A stretch of DNA of 6,982 nucleotides from BOG-1112 sp964635325 (GTDB lineage: Bacteria; Bdellovibrionota_B; Oligoflexia; Oligoflexales; Bog-1112): the NCBI GenBank assembly GCA_964635325.1, contig CAZWOL010000094.1, positions 1 through 6,982 of the forward strand. The letters run 5' to 3'. Positions 1 to 5,393 of this stretch are shown here, one piece after another; within the stretch, counting starts at the first letter, position 1, and every line of letters starts with the position of its first letter. Made by a program: the position numbers and the translations under genes. The notes below the pieces were generated by a model. That model saw only the letters and a program-made list of their open reading frames with translations. It did not search any database and had not been told where the DNA came from.

Positions 1-77
1 TTCATCGACATTTTATGTTATGGCTCGACAAATTTCTGTTAGGATCGGTCATTCCGTCAACCTAACGCGAGTGCCGA
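1..77. other. Leader region upstream of the flavoprotein gene
   Basis: No confident gene or promoter is visible here. A + strand frame open from the window edge runs to a TAA at 63-65 and would end a protein in LLGSVIPST. It is only about 20 codons and could be chance, or the tail of an upstream gene. A 6-bp inverted repeat, GTTAGG at 38-43 and CCTAAC at 61-66, encloses a 17-nt loop just before the start codon at 78. The Shine-Dalgarno match for that start is weak (a GAG at 69-71). Confidence 0.25.
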
Positions 78-1343
78 ATGTCCAAGACCCATGTTTACAT
101 AGGTGGTGGTGCTGCTGGGTTTTTTGCTGCGATCAACTGTGCAGAAAAGAATCCAACCGCTCATCATATACTTCTTGAAGCCACCCATCGACCGATGACA
201 AAGATCAAAGTATCGGGTGGTGGTCGTTGCAATGTGACCCACAATTGCTTTGAGCCAAGCTTACTCATTGCCAACTACCCTCGAGGCGCCAAGGAACTAC
301 GCGGGGCCTTCCATCGCTTTCAACCACGAGACACCATTGAGTGGTTTGCCAAACGTGGAGTCACGCTCAAAGCGGAAGCTGACGGACGTATGTTTCCTAT
401 AACAGATGATAGTGAGACCATACTGTCCTGTCTCTACAACGAAGCTTCTCGCCTGCAGATTGATATACGCAAAGGCGCTCGCGTGCAGAGCATACGGAAA
501 GATGAAGATGGCAGCTTCGTTATCGAACTCCATAAGGGAGACGCTCTGCGGGCAGACACAATTATGCTCAGTACTGGCAGTGTGCCCTTAGGTTGGGAGC
601 TCGCAGCTTCGCTCGGACATACGATCATAGACCCTGTGCCGTCGCTCTTTACCTTTAACTGCGAACATCCCTTGCTGCAGGACTTGATGGGGACTTCGTT
701 TGCACGAGCTACGCTCAATCTTAGCATCCCATCGATGACAAAGCCTCGGACCTGGGTCCAAAGTGGCCCCCTTCTCATCACACACTGGGGTCTCAGTGGA
801 CCCGCTGTACTCAAGCTATCTGCCTTCGCTGCGAAAGAACTTCATGATGCAGCTTATCAGGCAAAACTCAGCATCCACTGGGTTGCAAAATATTCGCGGG
901 ATGAAATCTTCGACCAACTCAGCGCAATGAAGGAGCAACATCCACAGCAAACTCTGGCGAAGAGCTCACTTTTTGAACTCTCCAAACGCTTCTTTGCACA
1001 GCTGATTGCATTTGCACTTCCTGAGCGCTCCTCAACGACGACTTGGGGTGAGCTGAGCAAGGTTGAGTTACGCGCATTGACGCAGACGCTCTGCCAAAGC
1101 AGCATAGAAGTTCGCGGCAAAGGTGTTTTTAAGGAGGAGTTTGTCAGCTGTGGCGGTGTGGATTTGAAGGAAGTCGACTTCAAAACTATGGAAAGCAAGA
1201 TTTGTCCTGGACTCTATTTTGCGGGTGAAATACTCAATATTGACGGTATCACCGGAGGCTTTAACTTTCAGGCAGCATGGACCTGTGCATGGATCGCAGC
1301 ACAGGCAATGTCGGCAGCTGTGGGCCACGAGAATTTGGTTTAG
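78..1343 (+). CDS. FAD-dependent NAD(P) oxidoreductase, HI0933/YhiN (BaiN/RdsA) family
   Basis: This is a 421-residue cytosolic flavoprotein, near the usual length of about 400 for the family. The N-terminal dinucleotide-binding glycine motif is IGGGAAG (residues 8-14), followed by the family hallmark KVSGGGRCNVTH (44-55), NYPRG (66-70) and GRMFP (103-107). A central LLITHWGLSGPAVLKLS block spans 232-248. The C-terminal FAD-contacting block runs from EEFVSCGGVDL (353-363) through GLYFAGEILNIDGITGGFNF (378-397). The STGSVPLGWELA segment (165-176) is shorter than the longer loop of E. coli YhiN, as I recall for the type seen in Bacteroidetes. Family members have been linked to flavin-dependent reduction of unsaturated substrates, including bile-acid intermediates, but most are uncharacterised, so the substrate here is unknown. 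The ATG at 78 lies only seven codons before the FAD motif and is the natural start. The gene is 53 bp upstream of the ABC permease with no obvious link in function. Confidence 0.93.
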   Translation: MSKTHVYIGGGAAGFFAAINCAEKNPTAHHILLEATHRPMTKIKVSGGGRCNVTHNCFEPSLLIANYPRGAKELRGAFHRFQPRDTIEWFAKRGVTLKAEADGRMFPITDDSETILSCLYNEASRLQIDIRKGARVQSIRKDEDGSFVIELHKGDALRADTIMLSTGSVPLGWELAASLGHTIIDPVPSLFTFNCEHPLLQDLMGTSFARATLNLSIPSMTKPRTWVQSGPLLITHWGLSGPAVLKLSAFAAKELHDAAYQAKLSIHWVAKYSRDEIFDQLSAMKEQHPQQTLAKSSLFELSKRFFAQLIAFALPERSSTTTWGELSKVELRALTQTLCQSSIEVRGKGVFKEEFVSCGGVDLKEVDFKTMESKICPGLYFAGEILNIDGITGGFNFQAAWTCAWIAAQAMSAAVGHENLV

Positions 1344-1396
1344 TCGCTTGTCTTCAATTATGTTAGAATTTTGTGCGCAGCTCATAAAGGAAACCT
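1344..1396 (+). promoter_or_regulatory. Short gap before wzm with strong RBS and weak promoter candidate
   Basis: The ribosome binding site AAAGGA (1386-1391) sits 5 nt before the ATG at 1397 and is convincing. A promoter is possible but weak: TTGGTT (1335-1340, in the last codons of the previous gene), an 18-bp spacer and TATGTT (1359-1364), with an alternative AT-rich -10 TAGAAT at 1364-1369. No terminator with a T-tract separates the two genes, so the ABC genes may also be read through from the flavoprotein gene. Confidence 0.3.
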
Positions 1397-2179
1397 ATGC
1401 AGGCTAAGATTTCAGACGTTCGTGCGACTTGGGAGATGACCAAGCGAGACTTCAAAATACGCTATCTCGGATCCGTGATCGGTTCGTACTGGAACATCAT
1501 TCATCCGCTCTTTATGATCCTTATATACACCCTGATCTTTTCGCAGGTAATGCACTCACGCCTGGGAACCCATGCGGGTCGTTACTCATACAGCCTTTAT
1601 CTATGTTCAGGACTCCTAGCTTGGAACCTCTTCTCCGAGATCATCAACCGAGGCACACTGGTACTGCTCAGCAATGCGGATTTCATCAAGAAGCTCAGTT
1701 TTAGGCCCGTCATTCTGTTTGTTTCGACGTACCTTACAGCATTGTCCAATTTTGCGATCTCACTCGCAATTTTTCTGGTATTTCTGATCCCCTTACATCC
1801 ACCGACTATCTTACAATTTTTAGGCTTTCTACTTGCCAGCATGCTCTTTGCATTGTTTGCACTATCGATCTCGGTTGCACTCGGTTGCATGAACATCTTC
1901 CTGCGTGACGTACAACAGGCTGTGATCTTATTGTTCCAACTCTGGTTCTGGTTTACTCCGATCATCTATTTGCATGATGTATTACCTCCGATTGCTAAAA
2001 CACTCTTGTACTTCAACCCAGCGTTTCCTTTTATAGAAACCATGCATAAGTTTCTTTATTTTCATGAGTCTCCCGAAGGCTCTTTCTGGCTTCTGATGCT
2101 AGCTTGGAACGTGATTGCGTTTCTTGGTGCACGTTTTGTCTACAAACTGACGATTTCAAGGATTCGTGATTCCTTATGA
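1397..2179 (+). CDS. wzm: ABC-2 type permease of a polysaccharide exporter (Wzm/TagG-like)
   Basis: This 260-residue integral inner-membrane protein is the usual length for Wzm. It begins with a cytoplasmic amphipathic stretch holding the family signature RDFKIRYLGSVIGSYWNIIHPL-type motif (residues 17-38; the family pattern is R-D-x-K-x-R-Y-x-x-S-x-x-G-x-x-W). About six hydrophobic segments follow, near 33-53, 64-84, 104-133, 137-166, 173-192 and 229-249. Between the fourth and fifth is FLRDVQQ (168-174), followed by LWFWFTPIIY (182-191) and NPAFPFIE (207-214), which are typical ABC-2 transporter landmarks. The protein should dimerise and form the channel for an undecaprenyl-diphosphate-linked glycan. 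Its partner ATPase follows immediately, with ATGA overlapping stop and start. No glycosyltransferase, wbd-type or sugar-nucleotide gene is in the window, so the glycan cannot be identified. TagG-like teichoic acid export is an alternative in Gram-positives but less likely here. Confidence 0.93.
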   Translation: MQAKISDVRATWEMTKRDFKIRYLGSVIGSYWNIIHPLFMILIYTLIFSQVMHSRLGTHAGRYSYSLYLCSGLLAWNLFSEIINRGTLVLLSNADFIKKLSFRPVILFVSTYLTALSNFAISLAIFLVFLIPLHPPTILQFLGFLLASMLFALFALSISVALGCMNIFLRDVQQAVILLFQLWFWFTPIIYLHDVLPPIAKTLLYFNPAFPFIETMHKFLYFHESPEGSFWLLMLAWNVIAFLGARFVYKLTISRIRDSL

Positions 2180-3423
2180 TTGAAATACGCAACCTCTCCA
2201 AACGTTTCTGTGTCTATCGCGATCGCAAGGCTGTCCTTAAGCATGCCTTTGGTTTTGCAAAATTGGGCAGCGACTATGACGTCGTCGATAGTTTAAAAAA
2301 CATCAACCTTAGCATCCCCAAACACGAGGTGCATGGCATCGTCGGGATGAATGGAGCTGGCAAGAGCACGCTCCTCAAAATTTTGTCCGGTGTTTTGGAT
2401 CCAAGTGAGGGTAACTGTACTATCGATGGACGCGTTGCAGCCCTGCTCGAACTCGGTACCGGTTTTCATAGCGAATTGACGGGACGTGACAATATCTTCC
2501 TCAACGGTGCTTTGATGGGCATCGCAAAAGCAGACATGCAACGCAAGGTTGAGGAGATTCGCGAATTTTCTGAACTCGACGAATTTTTCGACAGACCTGT
2601 AAAGATCTATTCGTCAGGGATGTATGTGCGTCTGGCGTTTGCGTTTGCGATTTCTGTAGATCCAGATGTATTGATCGTCGACGAGGCCCTGGCGGTTGGA
2701 GACGTTTATTTTCAGCAGAAATGTTTGAAAAAAATCGAAGACTTCAAAAAAAATGGAACCACCATACTTCTGGTAACGCACGATATCGGCGCCGTAAAAA
2801 GACTATGCAGTCGTGTAACTGTACTCTCCCGTGGTGAGAGTGTATTTACAGGCGACCCAATCGCTGCTTTGGACTTGTACAACGGTCTTTTATCCGAACA
2901 TAAACACACCGACCGATCTAAATCATTGGTACGCAAGGCTGCCGAAAATTCCTTTTCCAACCAGCACAGCTACGGTTCATTAGAAGCAGAAGTCACCGAC
3001 GTTGTCATGCTTGATCAGAAGGGACGAGAGACCTTTGCCTTTATCAGCGGTGAAGAATCAACCATCGAGATCACTGTGCATGTACGTGAGGATGGTATCG
3101 AAAACCCCACGTGTGGTTTTCTTATTCGTGATCGCTTGGGCTACGACGTCTTTGGCACCAACACTTACCACTTGGGTATTCAAACTGGTGCATGGAAAAA
3201 AGGCGACGTAATGACTCTACGTTTTAAGCAGACAATGAACCTTGGCCCTGGTGACTATTCTTTGTCCCTCGCCTTACACACCGGCCCCGATCACATCGGC
3301 AAAAACTACCACTGGGTAGACCGAGCAATCGTATTTAAAGTCCTTGCTTGCAATCGCTTCCAGTTTATTGGAGTGTCACGACTGGTTCCAGATTTTTCCC
3401 TTGCGACGAGTGCGTCGTCTTAA
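2176..3423 (+). CDS. wzt: ABC exporter ATPase with C-terminal glycan-recognition domain (Wzt)
   Basis: This is a 415-residue ATPase. The nucleotide-binding domain (about 1-240) has Walker A GMNGAGKST (57-65), LLELGTGFHSELTGRDNI (90-107) in the Q-loop region typical of Wzt/TagH, a degenerate signature YSSGM (145-149), Walker B DVLIVDE with catalytic E170 (164-170), the D-loop ALAVGD (171-176) and switch histidine H202 in THD. After a charged linker (about 241-262), residues about 265-390 form a Wzt C-terminal beta-sandwich (PF14524-like). Its landmarks are FISGEE (289-294), GFLIRDRLGYDVFGTNT (314-330) and LGPGDYSLSLALHTG (356-370). In E. coli O9a and Raoultella Wzt this domain binds the capped end of the O-polysaccharide and so couples chain completion to export, so a terminally modified glycan is inferred here. 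The start overlaps the wzm stop by 4 bp. The nearest AAGGA (2158-2162) is 13 nt away, so translational coupling is likely. Confidence 0.94.
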   Translation: MIEIRNLSKRFCVYRDRKAVLKHAFGFAKLGSDYDVVDSLKNINLSIPKHEVHGIVGMNGAGKSTLLKILSGVLDPSEGNCTIDGRVAALLELGTGFHSELTGRDNIFLNGALMGIAKADMQRKVEEIREFSELDEFFDRPVKIYSSGMYVRLAFAFAISVDPDVLIVDEALAVGDVYFQQKCLKKIEDFKKNGTTILLVTHDIGAVKRLCSRVTVLSRGESVFTGDPIAALDLYNGLLSEHKHTDRSKSLVRKAAENSFSNQHSYGSLEAEVTDVVMLDQKGRETFAFISGEESTIEITVHVREDGIENPTCGFLIRDRLGYDVFGTNTYHLGIQTGAWKKGDVMTLRFKQTMNLGPGDYSLSLALHTGPDHIGKNYHWVDRAIVFKVLACNRFQFIGVSRLVPDFSLATSASS

Positions 3424-3444
3424 ATCCGTCGAAGGTTTTAAGAA

Positions 3445-3484
3445 GCTTATAATGCAGGGCCCCTCGATGGCGCCTGCATTAAGC
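3445..3484 (+). repeat. Inverted repeat / hairpin after wzt
   Basis: AATGCAGG (3451-3458) pairs perfectly with CCTGCATT (3473-3480). The stem extends through GCTT (3445-3448) with AAGC (3481-3484) after a 2-nt bulge on the left. The 14-nt loop contains CCCTCGA. No T-tract follows the right arm, so it is not a classical intrinsic terminator. Confidence 0.6.
3448..3453 (+). promoter_or_regulatory. Perfect -10 box (TATAAT) upstream of fhs
   Basis: TATAAT matches the sigma-70 -10 consensus at all six positions. Transcription would start near 3459-3461 and give fhs a leader of about 160 nt. No good -35 is present at 16-18 bp spacing (the region reads TCCGTC at 3425-3430), so the promoter is uncertain. 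The box overlaps the left arm of the hairpin at 3445-3484. Confidence 0.4.
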
Positions 3485-3557
3485 ACAGCTGTGGGGCGCT
3501 CTGGATCGAGGGATCGTGTGATTCCCGTTCGTTATCCCGAGCGAAACAAAGTGGAGC

Positions 3558-3607
3558 CGAGGGATCGCCTGCTTAGTGACTACCACTCTGCGGTCGTTAG
3601 ACACTTT
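3558..3607 (+). repeat. Split copy of the CGAGGGATCG repeat
   Basis: Bases 3558-3576 are the exact reverse complement of 5330-5348 (19 bp, CGAGGGATCGCCTGCTTAG). In the downstream element this sequence continues directly as ACACTTT. Here ACACTTT appears only at 3601-3607, after 24 extra bases that end in a second TTAG. The Shine-Dalgarno of fhs begins two bases after this copy ends. Confidence 0.65.
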
Positions 3608-3608
3608 T

Positions 3609-3615
3609 AAGAGGT
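3609..3615 (+). promoter_or_regulatory. Ribosome binding site of fhs
   Basis: AAGAGGT is a good Shine-Dalgarno match, 7 nt before the ATG at 3623. It supports this start and lies immediately after the repeat sequence. Confidence 0.7.
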
Positions 3616-3622
3616 AAATTCC

Positions 3623-5296
3623 ATGCTGACCGACATCGAAATTGCACAACAAGCGTCTTTGCAACCCATTACAGAAATTGCCCATGATTTAGGCTTACGC
3701 AGCACAGATATCGAATGCTACGGATCTTACAAAGCCAAAGTATCCTTACAAAGCATTGCAGCACTCGATCCCAATCCAAAAAGCAAGCTTATCCTTGTGA
3801 CAGCGATCAGCCCCACTCCTGCAGGCGAAGGCAAAACCACCACATCCGTAGGATTGGCAGATGCTTTGAAGCGCATCGGTAAGAAGACCATGCTTGCTTT
3901 GCGTGAGCCCTCACTCGGACCAGTCTTCGGTATGAAAGGTGGAGCAACAGGTGGGGGACAGTCCCAGGTTGTACCGATGGAAGACATCAATCTGCACTTT
4001 ACCGGTGACTTCAATGCGATTCAGCTAGCAAACAATCTACTTGCAGCCATGATCGACAATCACATTCACCACGGGAACGCACTCGACATCGATGTACGAC
4101 GCATACAGTGGAGACGCGTACTGGATTTGAACGATCGTGCTTTGCGTGACATCATTGTTGCCCTTGGTGGCCCAGGGAATGGGTTTCCACGCAGCAATGG
4201 TTTTGATATCGTTGCCGCATCAGAAGTCATGGCTATTTTTTGTCTTGCAAGTTCACTCGAAGATTTAAAAAACCGTCTTGCAAAAATTGTGATCGGTTAC
4301 AACCGCAAGAATGTTGCTATCACTGCAAAAGATTTGAATGCACAGGGTTCTATGGCTGTCTTACTGAAAACAGCTTTGCAACCCAACCTCGTACAAACTC
4401 TGGAGCACACTCCGACGTTTATACACGGAGGACCTTTCGCGAATATTGCACACGGGTGCAGTTCGGTCATTGCTACGAAAGCAGCGATGAAGCTTGCTGA
4501 CTATGTAGTCACCGAAGCAGGTTTTGGTGCTGATCTCGGTGCCGAAAAATTCATCGACATCAAGTGTCGCAAAGCAGACATTCAAGCTTCTGTTGCTGTT
4601 CTTGTCGTTACTATTCGCGCTCTGAAGTTTCACGGTGGTCTGAATGCAGATCAGCTAAGCACGCACGACAGTTCTGCAGTTCAGCGTGGGCTATGCAATC
4701 TGGAGCGTCACCTCTCGAACATTCGTGAGCATTATGGTTTGCCTTGCGTCATTGCGTTAAACCATTTTATGAAAGACAGCGCGGAAGAGATTCAAGTTCT
4801 TCAAGATGCAGCACGGGCATGGAATGTTCCCATGGTCATCTCCAAGCACTGGGAACTTGGTGGACAGGGTGCTGAGGACTTAGCACATACAGTAGTTGAG
4901 CTGGCAGAAAGCAATGTATGCAAAGGTCGCTCACTCTACAATGATGCAACATCTTTGTGGGACAAGACCAAAAGTGTTGCTCAAAAGATTTATGGAGCAA
5001 AGGACATTGCAGCAAGTACATCTGTGCGTAGGCAGATCGAAAATCTGCAAAATACTGGTTATGGACACTTTCCAGTGTGCATTGCAAAAACTCAGTATTC
5101 GTTTTCGACCGATGCTACGCAGAAAGGTGCACCTTCGAATCACGTGCTTAGCATTCGTGAAGTTCGTTTGTCAGCAGGTGCCGAGTTTGTAGTAATGGTT
5201 TGCGGAGATATTATGACAATGCCAGGCTTACCCAAAGAGCCTGCAGCCCATGCCATTGACTTGGATGAGAGCGGTAACATCGTCGGGCTTTTTTGA
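3623..5296 (+). CDS. fhs: Formate-tetrahydrofolate ligase (10-formyl-THF synthetase)
   Basis: This cytosolic enzyme joins formate to tetrahydrofolate using ATP and gives 10-formyl-THF for purine synthesis, initiator formyl-methionine and other one-carbon uses. At 557 residues it is the standard length for the bacterial monofunctional enzyme. The N-terminus DIEIAQQASLQPITEIA (4-20) and YGSYKAKV (33-40) are family-typical. The ATP P-loop is TPAGEGKTTT (65-74). REPSLGPVFGMKGGATGGG (94-112) and PMEDINLHFTGD (118-129) form the formyl-phosphate and folate site region. HGGPFANIAHGCSS (268-281), VTEAGFGADLGAEKF (296-310) and the C-terminal CGDIMTMPGLPKEPAA (527-542) are further hallmarks. All key blocks are intact, so it should be active. 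No folD, fchA or formate dehydrogenase is adjacent. It is flanked on both sides by related non-coding repeats and may be transcribed alone from the TATAAT box at 3448. Confidence 0.98.
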   Translation: MLTDIEIAQQASLQPITEIAHDLGLRSTDIECYGSYKAKVSLQSIAALDPNPKSKLILVTAISPTPAGEGKTTTSVGLADALKRIGKKTMLALREPSLGPVFGMKGGATGGGQSQVVPMEDINLHFTGDFNAIQLANNLLAAMIDNHIHHGNALDIDVRRIQWRRVLDLNDRALRDIIVALGGPGNGFPRSNGFDIVAASEVMAIFCLASSLEDLKNRLAKIVIGYNRKNVAITAKDLNAQGSMAVLLKTALQPNLVQTLEHTPTFIHGGPFANIAHGCSSVIATKAAMKLADYVVTEAGFGADLGAEKFIDIKCRKADIQASVAVLVVTIRALKFHGGLNADQLSTHDSSAVQRGLCNLERHLSNIREHYGLPCVIALNHFMKDSAEEIQVLQDAARAWNVPMVISKHWELGGQGAEDLAHTVVELAESNVCKGRSLYNDATSLWDKTKSVAQKIYGAKDIAASTSVRRQIENLQNTGYGHFPVCIAKTQYSFSTDATQKGAPSNHVLSIREVRLSAGAEFVVMVCGDIMTMPGLPKEPAAHAIDLDESGNIVGLF

Positions 5297-5393
5297 AAGC
5301 CATGTGCTTTCGCACGGTTGACAAAGTGTCTAAGCAGGCGATCCCTCGACTGCTTAGACACTTTGTCAACACGCACAACTGCAAGGCCTAAAC
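5297..5393. other. Gap between fhs and the hydrolase gene
   Basis: This gap holds a small hairpin at the fhs stop (GAAAGC 5295-5300 with GCTTTC 5306-5311, 5-nt loop), then the perfect palindrome at 5317-5370, then a modest ribosome binding site AAGG (5383-5386), 7 nt before the ATG at 5394. No convincing -10 box was found for the downstream gene. Confidence 0.6.
5317..5370. repeat. Perfect 20-bp inverted repeat with 14-nt spacer
   Basis: The left arm 5317-5336 (GTTGACAAAGTGTCTAAGCA) is exactly complementary to the right arm 5351-5370. The spacer GGCGATCCCTCGAC carries the reverse complement of CGAGGGATCG. As RNA it would be a very stable stem. The right arm is followed by ACGCACAACT, not a T-run, so it is not a standard intrinsic terminator, although it could still slow polymerase or protect the fhs mRNA 3' end. 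Half of it recurs upstream of fhs in opposite orientation, which suggests a dispersed repeat element. Confidence 0.85.

Larger units (their letters stand above)
3424..3622 (+). other. Structured repeat-rich gap upstream of fhs; candidate leader RNA or sRNA
   Basis: This 199-bp non-coding gap has a perfect -10 box and at least two hairpins: 3445-3484 (12 bp with a bulge), and an imperfect 9-of-10 pairing of 3497-3506 with 3534-3543. The second encloses a GGGA (3511-3514) that can pair with TCCC. A 10-bp palindrome CACAGCTGTG lies at 3484-3493. Two direct copies of CGAGGGATCG are at 3507-3516 and 3558-3567. ATCCC (3534-3538) can also pair with GGGAT (3561-3565). From memory, the arrangement resembles the widely dispersed bacterial intergenic palindromes of the form ATCCCGAGCG...CGAGGGATC. 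No matching known riboswitch was recognised. It may be the 5' leader of fhs, a small RNA, or only decayed repeat sequence. Confidence 0.5.

Noticed and set aside
162..176. Missing residues in the flavoprotein after STGS as a damaging deletion
   Set aside because: The reading frame is intact and all other motifs are conserved; the short loop matches what I recall of one normal branch of the family.
434..814. Open frame of 126 codons on the minus strand inside the flavoprotein gene
   Set aside because: It lies wholly antisense to a strongly conserved gene, has no RBS evidence and resembles no family; it is a shadow of the real reading frame.
3505..3567. AGGGA motifs as CsrA/RsmA binding sites controlling fhs
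   Set aside because: The motifs at 3509-3513 and 3560-3564 are part of a repeat and neither overlaps the fhs RBS; the evidence is too thin.
3344..3610. Open + strand frame of 88 codons overlapping the wzt end and the gap before fhs
   Set aside because: It starts inside wzt without a ribosome binding site, runs through repeat sequence and shows no recognisable protein motif.
3424..3622. Tetrahydrofolate riboswitch or tRNA-like RNA upstream of fhs
   Set aside because: I could not find THF-riboswitch core motifs, nor a T-arm or acceptor stem that would close a tRNA cloverleaf.
5318..5346. TTGACA at 5318-5323 as the -35 of a promoter for the hydrolase gene
   Set aside because: At 17-bp spacing the -10 position reads ATCCCT, which is poor, and TTGACA is simply part of the palindrome arms.
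3424..5393. fhs as cargo of a transposon
   Set aside because: No transposase, no long terminal repeats and no target duplication outside the short 19-bp inverted match; fhs looks like a native gene in composition.
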